From the NCBI RefSeq assembly GCF_039822205.1, contig NZ_JBAGBW010000010.1:7742-71741 (forward strand): a DNA stretch of 64,000 nucleotides. The letters are read 5' to 3'. The DNA comes from Thermodesulfobium sp. 4217-1. GTDB lineage: Bacteria > Thermodesulfobiota > Thermodesulfobiia > Thermodesulfobiales > Thermodesulfobiaceae. The stretch's first letter is position 1; each line of letters opens with the position of its first letter. This document shows, one piece after another, positions 9,237 to 18,978 of this stretch. The position numbers and the translations under genes are program-made. Below the pieces are notes generated by a model. That model saw only the letters and a list, made by a program, of their open reading frames with translations. It was not told the origin of the DNA and did not search any database.

Positions 9237-10135
9237 ATATTATTTTCTAAATTTTCCAATGACCTATAGTACTCTTTTTTAAGAGTCGTCTCAGATAGCT
9301 TAGCATAGACATTTGTAGTGTTTATGCTCTCGTGACCCAAGATCTCTTGAATGTATTTCAATTCTACCCCTTGATTGAGCAGATAGGTTGCCAGAGAATG
9401 CCTGAGCTGATGAGGAGTAATTTTCTTTCCAGTCTGCTCTTTCCAAATATTTGAAACCACATATCTTATCATTCTTTCACTTATTCCCTTTTTCAATCTT
9501 GAAATAAAAAGATATCTGTTTTCTGTTTTTATCTTGCTCCTTTTTATAAGGTAGCTCTTCAAGAGATCGCCAGTCAAACCTGTAAAAAATACAATTCTTT
9601 CTTTATTTCCCTTGCCAATAATCTTTATTTCATTTCTATCTAAGTTTATATCATCCAATTTTACACTTTTCAATTCGCTTATTCTCATACCAGTATTGAA
9701 AAACAACAAAACAATTAGAGAGTTCCTGATTGCAAAAAGATCGTCTGATAAAAGATTTTTGTTAATTACATCTGATACCTCAGAGGAATTCAAATATTTA
9801 GGCAATAATCTATCTTTTTTTGGAAGTTTCAAGGTCAAAGCCAATTTATTCTCGATAATTTTAAACTTGTATAGATAATTTAAAAATGACTTTACTGCCG
9901 ATATCTTCCTAGAAATTGAAGACTTCTTTAAAACTTTAGAGCTTGAAGAATTCATTACCCAATTGTAGGTTAGACTTGTTATTTCAAATTCTTTAAAATC
10001 TTTATGAGTACCTTCCAAAAAGGCAATCCATTCAAAGAGGTCATTTGTGTAAGCTCTTAAAGTGTTTTGAGAATACAATTTGTTATATCGTAGATAGTCT
10101 AAAAATTCATAGATTTGTGATTTACTTATCTTCAT
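9233..10135 (-). CDS. xerC: Tyrosine recombinase XerC/XerD family
   Basis: Site-specific recombinase, by position probably the one that resolves chromosome dimers. It has an N-terminal SAM-like core-binding domain (FLDYLRYNKLYSQNTLRAYTNDL) and a catalytic domain with the full R-K-H-R-H-Y set: TGMRISEL, GKGNKER, HQLRHSLATYLL, LGHESINTTNVYAKL. The frame can begin at TTG 10153, but ATG 10135 (MKISKSQIYEF) is more likely and leaves a 14-base overlap with trmFO. The order topA-trmFO-xerC matches Firmicutes and supports a Xer role rather than a mobile-element integrase. Confidence 0.93.
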   Translation of the reverse strand: MKISKSQIYEFLDYLRYNKLYSQNTLRAYTNDLFEWIAFLEGTHKDFKEFEITSLTYNWVMNSSSSKVLKKSSISRKISAVKSFLNYLYKFKIIENKLALTLKLPKKDRLLPKYLNSSEVSDVINKNLLSDDLFAIRNSLIVLLFFNTGMRISELKSVKLDDINLDRNEIKIIGKGNKERIVFFTGLTGDLLKSYLIKRSKIKTENRYLFISRLKKGISERMIRYVVSNIWKEQTGKKITPHQLRHSLATYLLNQGVELKYIQEILGHESINTTNVYAKLSETTLKKEYYRSLENLENNI

Positions 10136-11462
10136 AACTATATTGTAAATCAAAAAGACATTTATTTAAATCAAATAGCGATCTATTCACATATTCAGCA
10201 TATCTCATTTTCTTGCCCATATTCTTACTTAGAGGCTCCAATAGGCCAAAAGATACGTGCATGGGTGCAGGCTTTTCAGTCGTATCATTGATAATGTGAT
10301 TTATTAAAGAACCCAATGCGGTAGTCCTTGGCAAGATAAGAGGCTTTTTATTATTAATTTTTAAATCTAAATTTATAGCCGCCAACAATCCAGTAGCAAC
10401 TGCTTCAATATAACCCTCTGTTCCTGTAATCTGCCCAGCAAAAAACAAATTTTCAACCTTCTTTGATTCCAAATTTTCATTAATCAGTGAAGAGGACTTA
10501 AAATATATATTTCTATGCATTACTCCATATCTTACAAACTCAGCATTTTTTAAAGCTGGGATAAGCCTGAAAATTCTATTTTGCTCTTTAAAAGGCAGCC
10601 TTGTTTGAAATCCGACCATATTAAATAATGTATTGCCTTTATTCTCCGCCCTTAATTGCACGGCACAAAATGGTTGTTTAAGAGTCTTTGGATCTATCAA
10701 TCCTCGCGGTTTCATAGGACCATACAAAAGAGTCTGTTTTCCTCTCCTAGCCAGTTCTTCCACTGGCATACAACCCTCAAAATACCTTTCTTCGTCTGAA
10801 AAGTGGCCCTTTATACTGTCTGCTTTTATAAGCTCATCATAAAAATTGTTATAGTCTTCTTCGTTCATAGGACAATTTATATATGCACTATCGCCTTTGT
10901 TGTATCTATTGGCACAAAATGCCTTGTCCATATCAATAGAGTCAAAAGATATAATAGGAGATGTAGCATCATAAAAATATAGTTCCATTACGTCCAAAAA
11001 TTCCCTAAGATTGTTAAATAATTTATCTGATGTAAGAGGTCCTGTAGCGACAATAGCAAAGCTGTTCTTTGGGATAGATTCTACTTCGTCTATAATCACA
11101 TTTATATTGGGGTCAAAAATAATCTTTTCTGTAATGTATTGTGAAAACTTCTCTCTATCAACTGCAAGCGCCTGACCAGCTTCAACAGAACAATCAGCAG
11201 CAATTTTTAATAAACTCGAACCTAAAATTCGCATTTCTTCTTTTAGCAATCCTGATGCAGAAAAAATATTTGTCGTCCCAAGAGAATTGCTACACACCAG
11301 TTCAGCAAATAGATCTGTCTTGTGAATAGGAGTCTTAACCTTTGGTCTCATTTCATATAAGTCAATCAGATATCCTTTTTTAGATAAAAAAAGTGCTGCC
11401 TCACTACCAGCCAAACCTGCACCTATTATTTTTATCCTGGTAGAATTTTTATTAAAAACCAT
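10122..11462 (-). CDS. trmFO: Methylenetetrahydrofolate-tRNA-(uracil-5)-methyltransferase
   Basis: Makes m5U54 in the T-loop of tRNA using 5,10-methylene-THF and FADH2. 446 residues; the N-terminal FAD motif is GAGLAGSEAALFL. Family signatures follow: YEMRP, ELVCSNSLG, SVEAGQALAVDR, PIISFDSIDMD, CPMNEEDY, and a second dinucleotide-type segment FAGQITGTEGYIEAVATGL. Neighbours topA and xerC are the classic context. Folate dependence agrees with the formate-THF ligase gene elsewhere in the window. Confidence 0.97.
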   Translation of the reverse strand: MVFNKNSTRIKIIGAGLAGSEAALFLSKKGYLIDLYEMRPKVKTPIHKTDLFAELVCSNSLGTTNIFSASGLLKEEMRILGSSLLKIAADCSVEAGQALAVDREKFSQYITEKIIFDPNINVIIDEVESIPKNSFAIVATGPLTSDKLFNNLREFLDVMELYFYDATSPIISFDSIDMDKAFCANRYNKGDSAYINCPMNEEDYNNFYDELIKADSIKGHFSDEERYFEGCMPVEELARRGKQTLLYGPMKPRGLIDPKTLKQPFCAVQLRAENKGNTLFNMVGFQTRLPFKEQNRIFRLIPALKNAEFVRYGVMHRNIYFKSSSLINENLESKKVENLFFAGQITGTEGYIEAVATGLLAAINLDLKINNKKPLILPRTTALGSLINHIINDTTEKPAPMHVSFGLLEPLSKNMGKKMRYAEYVNRSLFDLNKCLFDLQYSYEDK

Positions 11463-11466
11463 ACAG

Positions 11467-13653
11467 CTAAGATTTTGTTTTCAAAACTTTTTTGGCTGCA
11501 CCCTCATCAATATCTGTAAGTTTAAAGCTATAAAAATCGCATTCTTTATTTACACATTTAAAATATGGCTTGCCTTTTTTGCTGAAAGTTCTGATTAACT
11601 GCCCACCACATTTTGGACACTTTTTCTCAACCTTTTTACCATATGGCAAAGTTCCCTTGCATTCTGGATATCTTGAACAAGCTAAAAATTTTCCAAACCT
11701 ACTCTTTTTTACCACCATTTTGCTGCCACATATCGGGCAGTCAATATCAGACTCCTCAACTGCAGCGTTAACTTTTTTTACAGGTTGCTCTGTATTACCC
11801 TCTGAATCGGTAGGAGTGTCTTCAAATGGCAATTTCCCTTTACATTCTGGATATTTAGTACAAGAATAAAATCTGCCAAATTTACTAATTCGCAATTTCA
11901 TTTCAGACCCACATATAGGGCACTTTTTCTCTGAAGTTAAAGAGTTCAATATTTCGTTTGAATTTTCTTCAAAATTGTGAAGACTCTCCTCAAAAGGTTG
12001 ATAAAAGTCTTTTAAAAGTTTTATTCTATCCCCCTCATTGAAAACTTTGTCAAGGTCGTCTTCCATTTTGGCTGTGAATTCAAAATCGACGATGTTTGGA
12101 AAATATTTAATCAACATATCTGTAACTTCTTCGCCAATTTTTGTAGGGAACAGCAATCTTCCTTCTCTTTCAATATAATTTCTATCTTGGAGAGTAATTA
12201 TTGTTGGAGCATAGGTGGATGGTCTTCCAATTCCGAGCTCTTCCAACTTCTTTACAAGACTTGCCTCTGAATACCTTGGGGGCGGAGAAAGAGCGCCCTC
12301 AATCTTTTCTACTGAGGATATTTTATAAGTCTTACCAGCGGTTAAAACAGGGAAAATTTCATCGTTCTCGTCTAACTCTTTTTCTTCTTCCCACAAAACC
12401 ATATATCCCGGAAATTTCAAGTTCATAAATCGCGCAAAAAAGTAGTAGTTATCAACTTCGCCCTTTATCTCAAGGGCATCATAGACAGCATTTGCCATTT
12501 GACTGGCCATAAACCTTTTCCAAATTAGATCGTATAAGAGATAGTATTCTTTGTTAATATATTGTCTTATTTCATCAGGCTGTCTAAAGATAGAGGCAGG
12601 CCTAATCGCCTCGTGAGCTTCCTGGCTGCCCTTTATTTTTTTTGGAGAATATTTCTTGTGAAAGTTTTCTCCAAACAACTTTGCAATCAACTCTTTGGCA
12701 TTCTCTTGAGCCTCCATAGAGACATTAAAAGAATCTGTTCTCATATAAGTAATCAGTCCTACGCTTCCCTCATCGCCAATTTGCAAACCCTCATACAATG
12801 TTTGTGCTAATTTCATTGTTCTTTTTACGCTAAAACCGTGTTTTCTTTGAGCCTCTTGCTGCAAAGAGCTTGTAATAAAAGGAAATGGTGGACTTTTCTT
12901 CTTTTCTTTGATATCTAAGTTGTTTATGTTTAGATTTGAATTTTCCAGCTTTTTTAAAACTTCATTGGCTTCGTTTTCATCGAAAAATTTTATTGGACTA
13001 TTTTTTTTATCACAAAGCTTTAGAGTAAATTCTTTGTTATTGTCATCCAAACATTTAACTTGAAATGTATAATATTTCTTTATCTCAAAGCTTCTAATCT
13101 CCCTTTCTCTTTCAACCACTATTCTCAAGGCTACTGACTGGACTCTGCCAGCCGAAAGACCTCTTTGTATTGTTTTCCACAGAAAAGGCGATATCTTATA
13201 GCCTATGATCCTGTCCAATATCCTTCTTGTTTTCTGAGCTTCAATAAGTTTTATGTCTAAATCACGAGAGTTTTTCATTGCTTCTTTTACTGCTTTTTCA
13301 GTAATTTCGTTGAAATACACCCTCTTGTACTGCCCTTCTTTTAGCTTAAGCACTTCTTTTAAGTGCCAGGCTATTGCCTCACCCTCCCTATCGGGGTCTG
13401 GTGCAAGATAAACCACCTTTGCATCCTTTATTTCCTTTTTCAGACTTTCAATAAGCTTGCTTTTTTCTTTCATAATTCTAAATGTGGGATCAAAATTGTT
13501 TTCAATATCAATACCCAAACGCGTTTTTGGCAAATCACGAACGTGACCCTTAGAGGCCAATATTTTAAGTGATTTTCCTAATATTTTAGAAAGAGTCTTA
13601 GTTTTAGAAGGCGACTCAACAATCATGACCTTTTTCTTATTTTCAGACATCAA
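11467..13653 (-). CDS. topA: DNA topoisomerase I
   Basis: Type IA topoisomerase that relaxes negative supercoils. 728 residues. The Toprim domain opens VMIVESPSKTKTL and holds APDPDREGEAIAWH; the active-site Tyr is in GLITYMRTDS near residue 303; GIGRPSTYAPTI follows. The C-terminus carries three zinc ribbons, two close to each other (CPICGSEM...CTKYPEC and CPICGSKM...CSRYPEC) and a last one (CPKCGGQL...CVNKEC). The start overlaps the stop of the gene upstream (ILEI-like protein) by four bases. Confidence 0.97.
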   Translation of the reverse strand: MMSENKKKVMIVESPSKTKTLSKILGKSLKILASKGHVRDLPKTRLGIDIENNFDPTFRIMKEKSKLIESLKKEIKDAKVVYLAPDPDREGEAIAWHLKEVLKLKEGQYKRVYFNEITEKAVKEAMKNSRDLDIKLIEAQKTRRILDRIIGYKISPFLWKTIQRGLSAGRVQSVALRIVVEREREIRSFEIKKYYTFQVKCLDDNNKEFTLKLCDKKNSPIKFFDENEANEVLKKLENSNLNINNLDIKEKKKSPPFPFITSSLQQEAQRKHGFSVKRTMKLAQTLYEGLQIGDEGSVGLITYMRTDSFNVSMEAQENAKELIAKLFGENFHKKYSPKKIKGSQEAHEAIRPASIFRQPDEIRQYINKEYYLLYDLIWKRFMASQMANAVYDALEIKGEVDNYYFFARFMNLKFPGYMVLWEEEKELDENDEIFPVLTAGKTYKISSVEKIEGALSPPPRYSEASLVKKLEELGIGRPSTYAPTIITLQDRNYIEREGRLLFPTKIGEEVTDMLIKYFPNIVDFEFTAKMEDDLDKVFNEGDRIKLLKDFYQPFEESLHNFEENSNEILNSLTSEKKCPICGSEMKLRISKFGRFYSCTKYPECKGKLPFEDTPTDSEGNTEQPVKKVNAAVEESDIDCPICGSKMVVKKSRFGKFLACSRYPECKGTLPYGKKVEKKCPKCGGQLIRTFSKKGKPYFKCVNKECDFYSFKLTDIDEGAAKKVLKTKS

Positions 13654-14678
13654 AACCTCCTATTTTGCGGCAATGAGAAAACTAAAATTTTCGAATCAGA
13701 ATTCAAACCATCAAGATAGATTGTTGGAAGTGGTTTCTTGTTAATTAGCTTAATAAAACCAGATTCATCAAGTTTTTCGGGAGGAATATAATACAATTCT
13801 GATACAGTTGCCGATCTGTCTTCAAGGGCTTGCCTATTTTTTACATTTAATATGAAGGCATGACTCCAACCGTAATATCCAAGAGGAACCAGATGCAACC
13901 CCATCTGGTTTAAAAGTGTATAGGAATCGCTATCCATCTTCCTGGTCGCCTCTATATTTATTACCCCCAATAAAAACGAGTTTTTGGGAACAGATTGAAG
14001 ATAGCCCACTAAAGCAGCATTTTCTCTATGATGAAAAGAGGTATCAAAATTGCCCTGGCTAATTACCTTTCCATCGTTCGGATCTATAGCAATTAAAAAA
14101 TAGCCTAAATTTTTAGGAAAATATTTTTTTTCATTAATCTCAATATAGCTTCCAGTTTTGAGACCATAGCTCACAAGCCTCACTTCGCAGTTTAGTTTGC
14201 TTTCAAATGGGTAAACCCCAGGACCAAATATCACGTTATATCCAAAATTCTCCAGAAATTCTCTTGCTTGAGAGAAAGTTATATTGCTTGGCAGGTAAGG
14301 AATTATACCTTTGTCAATAGCATCTTTCAAAGTTCCATCAAAGACCTTTTTTACGTTTTCATCGGGTTGAAGATTGTCAGATACAAAAAGTCCAATTTCT
14401 TTAATTCCTTCTATATGCTCACTTGAAATAAAATCTGCAAGGTCCTGAACAGTTTGGAACTTTTTCTGGTTGGCTAAAATTAGCTCTTTAATTTTGCTAA
14501 GCGATGGCTGCTCGCCTAATACCACTACCATACCATTTCCCAACTTCAAGCTCAATGTGTTCTCCTGTGCTTGTGCGTTAGCGCTAAAGAAAAGCAAGCT
14601 TAATACAATTACAAATGCAACAGGTTGAATAAAATATATGAAAAATTTATTACGAAAAAAGTTTCTTATAAATTTCAT
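13650..14678 (-). CDS. Secreted protein with an ILEI/PANDER-like domain
   Basis: 342 residues from ATG 14678, chosen because GAGG lies six bases upstream; the frame itself reaches 14717 inside hemC. The N-terminus is a basic stretch, then a long hydrophobic segment ending SANAQA, a likely signal peptide. Residues about 165-290 match the pattern of the ILEI/PANDER (FAM3-type) domain: GSYIEINEKKYF, GYFLIAIDPNDGKV, NFDTSFHH, AALVGYLQSVPKNSFLLGVI, EATRKMD, and a GWSHAFIL strand. The domain is a carbohydrate-binding-type beta fold; the role here is unknown. The preceding 120 residues are unrecognised. Assignment rests on pattern memory, not a search. Confidence 0.7.
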   Translation of the reverse strand: MKFIRNFFRNKFFIYFIQPVAFVIVLSLLFFSANAQAQENTLSLKLGNGMVVVLGEQPSLSKIKELILANQKKFQTVQDLADFISSEHIEGIKEIGLFVSDNLQPDENVKKVFDGTLKDAIDKGIIPYLPSNITFSQAREFLENFGYNVIFGPGVYPFESKLNCEVRLVSYGLKTGSYIEINEKKYFPKNLGYFLIAIDPNDGKVISQGNFDTSFHHRENAALVGYLQSVPKNSFLLGVINIEATRKMDSDSYTLLNQMGLHLVPLGYYGWSHAFILNVKNRQALEDRSATVSELYYIPPEKLDESGFIKLINKKPLPTIYLDGLNSDSKILVFSLPQNRRF

Positions 14679-15558
14679 CCGCAACCTCATTCTTATTTTT
14701 ATTGGAATCCACTTCAAATAAAACTTGTTTTATATTATCATATTTATTTATAAATGCTGCAACCTTAAAAATTTTATTATTAATTGGATGTACATAACAG
14801 CCAAATGGGATCTGACATCCTCCTCCAATTAACTCCAATACTCTTCTCTCAATATCTGTAGATCTCTTGGTATCAAAATCATCTAAAAATTTTATTATTC
14901 CCGCATAATCGTCCAGGTCTTTCTTCCTTCCCTGTATAGCAAGAGCACCCTGACCAACTGCTGGCACAAATTCAAACGGATCAAGAGAAAGAGTGCGTCT
15001 CTCAATCTTTAGCCTTCTTAAAGCAGCATTAGCCATTAAAAGATAGTCACAAAGCCCATCGTCGAGTTTTTTCAACCGGGTATCAATATTACCCCTAATG
15101 TCTACAACCTTAAACTCATTGGATAGCTTGCTAATTAGAGATATCCTCCTTAGACTGCTCGTTGCAAATATAGAATTAGGCAAAATGTCTTTTATATTAT
15201 CTATACTAATGCCTTTTCGTGGAACTATTACATCCGATGGGTCCTCCCTCACTGGCACTGCAAATATCGCAAGATCGTCTGGACTCTCAGAGGGTATATC
15301 CTTCATGCTATGTACGGCCAGATCTATATCCTTGTTTAAGAGAGCCTCTTCAATCTCTTTAACAAATAGACCTCTTTCTGGCGCCTTATGTAGAGCGACC
15401 ATAAGTTTATCGCCGGTAGTTTTTATAATTTTTATTTCAATTTCAATTTCATTATCATATTTTCTAATCTGTTCTGCTACATATTTTGTTTGTGTAATTG
15501 CAAGTTTACTGCCTCGCGAGCCTATTGTAATTTTTTTAGTCAAAAGTGCACTCCTCAT
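14650..15558 (-). CDS. hemC: Hydroxymethylbilane synthase (porphobilinogen deaminase)
   Basis: Joins four porphobilinogen units into hydroxymethylbilane. 302 residues: IGSRGSKLAITQT at the N-terminus, HSMKDIPSE (substrate-binding), FATSSLRRISL, VDIRGNIDTRL, VGQGALAIQ, and the cofactor-binding cysteine in GGGCQIPFGC. ATG 15558 overlaps the stop of the HemX/CcsA-like gene as ATGA. A TTG five codons in, with AGGAG seven bases before it, is an alternative start. It is part of a hemA-hemX-hemC operon. Confidence 0.96.
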   Translation of the reverse strand: MRSALLTKKITIGSRGSKLAITQTKYVAEQIRKYDNEIEIEIKIIKTTGDKLMVALHKAPERGLFVKEIEEALLNKDIDLAVHSMKDIPSESPDDLAIFAVPVREDPSDVIVPRKGISIDNIKDILPNSIFATSSLRRISLISKLSNEFKVVDIRGNIDTRLKKLDDGLCDYLLMANAALRRLKIERRTLSLDPFEFVPAVGQGALAIQGRKKDLDDYAGIIKFLDDFDTKRSTDIERRVLELIGGGCQIPFGCYVHPINNKIFKVAAFINKYDNIKQVLFEVDSNKNKNEVADEIYKKLFS

Positions 15559-16367
15559 CTGAAATTATGAAATGTTACGGTAAAGTAGCTAAGAAAGATA
15601 GAGAAAAAGGTTAAAATAGTTGATATCAATACTAACAGAGAAAGTCTCTCAGTCATAACCTTTGTTCTCTTTCTTACTACAATATATATTAGGAACATTA
15701 ACCACAAAGTAACATTTAATAAATTATTTGGATCAAATATATAGAAATTTTTAAAAACTTCCTTTGCGATTAGAAAGCCAGGTATCAATGATATGGTCAG
15801 AAAGCCAAATCCCAAAGATATAAAAAGCAAAATCTTCTTGTCTAATTCTGGCAATGAAGGGAGCAGCTTTATAAACGGACCGAACCTTTTATTTTTTACC
15901 CTCCACCTCTCATAAAAGAAGAAGAAGGAAATAATAAAAGAGGACAAGAATAAAGATTGGGCAATGGAAGCAAATATATAGTGAAAAAACAAAAGAATCT
16001 GAGGAAAGCTATTAATATAAATGCTGCTGATTTCAGTAGCAGTTGAAATGTCAAAAACTGCTGAATGGACAAGAAAGAACGCCGCAAATGCTATAACAAA
16101 CAATGCGATAATTCGCCAATGTTCTTTGTTGTTAAAATAGATAAAAATAGTTAACAGAAATGCACAAATCAACTTTTCATAGATAAAAATATTAATATAA
16201 AAACTATCGGTAATTAAATATGACTTTGTAATAAAATAAGCTAAGTCAAAAAAACATAATAAAGCAAAAATATCTGCAAGATATATATAAAATTTATTTT
16301 TCCTAAAAATATTTAAAATAGAGAAAAAGAAAGACAAAAATAGGGTGTCAATGGCAAATAAAATCAT
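15555..16367 (-). CDS. hemX: HemX / CcsA-type cytochrome c assembly membrane protein
   Basis: 270 residues, almost entirely hydrophobic, with about eight predicted membrane segments. The position between hemA and hemC is that of Bacillus hemX, a CcsA-family protein that affects glutamyl-tRNA reductase level. CcsA relatives carry haem to cytochrome c maturation and have a WWD tryptophan-rich loop; I do not see a clear WWD here, so HemX is favoured over a true CcsA. The ATG overlaps the hemA stop by four bases. Confidence 0.75.
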   Translation of the reverse strand: MILFAIDTLFLSFFFSILNIFRKNKFYIYLADIFALLCFFDLAYFITKSYLITDSFYINIFIYEKLICAFLLTIFIYFNNKEHWRIIALFVIAFAAFFLVHSAVFDISTATEISSIYINSFPQILLFFHYIFASIAQSLFLSSFIISFFFFYERWRVKNKRFGPFIKLLPSLPELDKKILLFISLGFGFLTISLIPGFLIAKEVFKNFYIFDPNNLLNVTLWLMFLIYIVVRKRTKVMTERLSLLVLISTILTFFSIFLSYFTVTFHNFR

Positions 16368-17659
16368 TTTATCTCCTGATGTTTACCAAAATTTAATAAT
16401 AATGAGTCAGAATTTAAATTAAAGAGAAGCTCGGTTATGTTTATAATATTTTCTAAATTTTTGTCGTCAATATGCCTTTTTAGTTGAACGGTCGGGTTAT
16501 GCAATAGTCTTTTCACTATAGCTTTGGTCATTGCATCTATCTGTTCAATCTCTTTCTCTGAAAGCTTGTTCTCCAGCTTTGAAAGGGTCTTCTCCAATTC
16601 ACCCTTTCTAATTTTTTCAGCATCGATTCTTATCTTTGAAATTGTAGGAATTATTTTATTAAGATAGCACCAGTGATTAAATATCTTCAGCTCTTCTTCA
16701 ATTATTTCTTCAATTCTTGGGACCTCTTTTAGTCTTCTTGACTTATTTTTTTTTACAACCTTAGCTAAGTCATCAATATTGTATAAAAAAATATTTTCAA
16801 TATTGTTGATTTTGGGATCTATATCTCTTGGGATAGCAATATCGATCATAAACAAAGGATCAGATCTTTTCTTAGTGCTTGTTCTTACCTGATCATAAGA
16901 AAAAATATAATCACATGAACCAGTAGATGAGAGCACGACATCAACATCGTTTAAGATATCAAATCTTTTTTCAAATTCAAAAAATTTCCCACCAAATTCA
17001 TTTGAAACCTCTTCTCCCTTTTGTCTGCTGCGATTGCTGATAAATATATCTGAAACGCCATGATTTTTCAGAGTTTTCAAGAAAAGAGTGGACATCTTGC
17101 CTGCACCCACCACTAATATCTTCTTTTTTTCTATAGATCCGAAAATTGAATTTGCCAGCTCTATTGCAACCGTTGCTACGCTAAGGTTCCCTCTGCCTAT
17201 TTCTGTCTCCGTTCTCACTCTCTTTCCAACTCGGATAGCTTGAGAAATTAAGTGATTCAATACCAAACCGCAAAAATTATTTTCATTTGAAACTTGCAAG
17301 GCATCTTTAATCTGAGAAAGAATCTGACTCTCACCAACCACCAGCGAGTCAAGGCTGGAAGCGACAAGAAACAGGTGCCTTGCTACCTGGATGTCTGAAA
17401 ACGAGTAGGTACAACCCTTTATAGACTCTATTGGAATATTTGCAATGTGCGAAAAGAATTCAATTATATCTTTCTTTGGATTCACGCATACCACTTCAGT
17501 TCTATTACAGGTGGAGATTATAATTGCCTCATCTGGTTCGACTATATCAAAGAGCTTCCCTAACCCTGAAATCAGTTCATTATGATTTGGCAAAGAAATT
17601 TTCTCTCTAACATCTAACGGAGCACTTTTATAGTTAAGACCTAATAATCTTAATTGCAA
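16364..17659 (-). CDS. hemA: Glutamyl-tRNA reductase
   Basis: First committed step of C5-pathway tetrapyrrole synthesis. 431 residues: GLNYKSAPLDVREKI, the nucleophilic Cys in ISTCNRTEV (about residue 51), SLVVGESQILSQIKDA, and the NADPH-binding ILVVGAGKMSTLFLKTL. The C-terminal dimerisation region is coiled-coil-like. It overlaps the siroheme dehydrogenase gene by ten bases and heads the hemA-hemX-hemC run, a sign that haem and siroheme branches are co-regulated. Confidence 0.97.
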   Translation of the reverse strand: MQLRLLGLNYKSAPLDVREKISLPNHNELISGLGKLFDIVEPDEAIIISTCNRTEVVCVNPKKDIIEFFSHIANIPIESIKGCTYSFSDIQVARHLFLVASSLDSLVVGESQILSQIKDALQVSNENNFCGLVLNHLISQAIRVGKRVRTETEIGRGNLSVATVAIELANSIFGSIEKKKILVVGAGKMSTLFLKTLKNHGVSDIFISNRSRQKGEEVSNEFGGKFFEFEKRFDILNDVDVVLSSTGSCDYIFSYDQVRTSTKKRSDPLFMIDIAIPRDIDPKINNIENIFLYNIDDLAKVVKKNKSRRLKEVPRIEEIIEEELKIFNHWCYLNKIIPTISKIRIDAEKIRKGELEKTLSKLENKLSEKEIEQIDAMTKAIVKRLLHNPTVQLKRHIDDKNLENIINITELLFNLNSDSLLLNFGKHQEIK

Positions 17660-18270
17660 TTTTCAATCATCGCCTTAATTTCTGTTATGCTCTTCCCATC
17701 CCTAAAGTATTCAAATGCCTTGCGCGAGCATTCTATCAAGATCCTTTCTCTGTCCTTCGATGAATAATCTTTCTTTTTCATATTATCTCTCAATGATTGA
17801 AGATATTCAACAATGATATTAAAGTCAGAGTCAAAATTCTTCTCTGCCTCTTCCCTAAAGACTCTTGACAATGAAGGGGCCTTGCCAAAGGTAGAAAAGG
17901 CAATCAAAAAGTTTTCATCACATATCACAGACGGTACTATAAAACCACACAGCTCAGGATCGTCAACCACGTTTACCAGCTTATTATATTTTTTGGACTC
18001 AAAAGACACCATTTTGTTCACATCCCTATTGTCAGTTGCAGCAATAACTATATCAAAGTTAAGAGTATCACCATTTTCAAAACATTTATTCAAATAGCTA
18101 AGATTGCATTTCTTAATTTCTGCTTCCATCTCAGGACATATTTCAGGTGCCATAATAGTTATATTGTTAGTAAACTTCTTAAATAGAAGCACCTTCCTGT
18201 AAGCAACTCTGCCTGCGCCGACGATTAATAGGGCTTTGTCAGTTAAATTAACTAAAAAGGGGAAGTACAA
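17650..18270 (-). CDS. Precorrin-2 dehydrogenase / sirohydrochlorin ferrochelatase-type protein
   Basis: 206 residues matching the CysG N-terminal (Met8p-like) module that oxidises precorrin-2 with NAD and often inserts iron to give siroheme. FPFLVNLTDKALLIVGAGRVAYRKV is the NAD-binding start; AATDNRDVNKMV, NVVDDPELCGFIVPS and FSTFGKAPSLSRVFRE are family signatures. In an anaerobe using siroheme for sulfite reduction, or as a precursor for haem by the siroheme route, this gene is expected beside hemA. The gene is stand-alone, without the methyltransferase half of CysG. Confidence 0.9.
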   Translation of the reverse strand: MYFPFLVNLTDKALLIVGAGRVAYRKVLLFKKFTNNITIMAPEICPEMEAEIKKCNLSYLNKCFENGDTLNFDIVIAATDNRDVNKMVSFESKKYNKLVNVVDDPELCGFIVPSVICDENFLIAFSTFGKAPSLSRVFREEAEKNFDSDFNIIVEYLQSLRDNMKKKDYSSKDRERILIECSRKAFEYFRDGKSITEIKAMIENCN

Positions 18271-18274
18271 TTAT

Positions 18275-18955
18275 TTACTCTTTTTTCCAATCGTAGACCA
18301 CCATATTAGACGGAATTTTAAAATAATCATCAGAAACTGGGAAACCCCAGACAAGATCGGTAATAGTTATGTGAGTTGTCCCCTTTGTAGATGTAAGGTC
18401 TGCCTTTCTTACGTAGTGAGTCCACTTACCAACCCATACAGTTAATTCTTTGCCTTCAACCTTCTTTTGCATTTCATAGCAGGTTTCACCTTCTACATCT
18501 TCTTCGCCGATCTTTGTGAAATTACCATCCTTCATGACCTGTTCCCCATAGGTTGGCAGTATGAAAAATTCATTTAATTCCTTTGTATATTTAGGAAATT
18601 TATCGGCCTCAAACCTTACTGCCCTTTGTTGAACTGGTAACATAAAATAAACTGATCTGTCTTTACTAAGAGCAAGGATTTGAGTCTGTTGACCTAAAAA
18701 TAGGGGGCCATTAAAGCTGATTAAAATCTTCCCCGATTTAAGATAAATATTTGCCGATGTAGCCTTCTTATATTTAAATGAGTCAAAGTTAATCTTAAAG
18801 GTCATATCAGGAACGTTTTCTAACTTGCTAAATACATCAGGAGCGCTTTGTTCTACTTTTGGAGCTTCTTCAGTCTTTGAATTGTTTTCTGCATAAACAA
18901 GGTTAGTTGAAAATAGCAAACCTATCATTAAAAACAAAATAATAAAGAATCTCAT
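18275..18955 (-). CDS. LolA-like exported protein
   Basis: 226 residues with a signal peptide (FIILFLMIGLLFSTNLVYA). The rest is beta-rich and resembles the LolA/outer-membrane-lipoprotein-sorting fold: a strand DMTFKINFDSFKYKKA, YFMLPVQQRAVRF, VEGETCYEMQKKVEGKELTVWVG, and a closing DDYFKIPSNMVVYDW. It could carry lipoproteins or act as a DUF4412-type envelope protein. It sits between argF and the hem genes, and no other Lol gene is present here. Confidence 0.65.
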   Translation of the reverse strand: MRFFIILFLMIGLLFSTNLVYAENNSKTEEAPKVEQSAPDVFSKLENVPDMTFKINFDSFKYKKATSANIYLKSGKILISFNGPLFLGQQTQILALSKDRSVYFMLPVQQRAVRFEADKFPKYTKELNEFFILPTYGEQVMKDGNFTKIGEEDVEGETCYEMQKKVEGKELTVWVGKWTHYVRKADLTSTKGTTHITITDLVWGFPVSDDYFKIPSNMVVYDWKKE

Positions 18956-18978
18956 AAATCAATTACCTCCATCATGGA

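Noticed and set aside
15098-15562. 154-codon plus-strand frame opposite hemC
   Set aside because: Shadow of a clear hemC with all active-site motifs.
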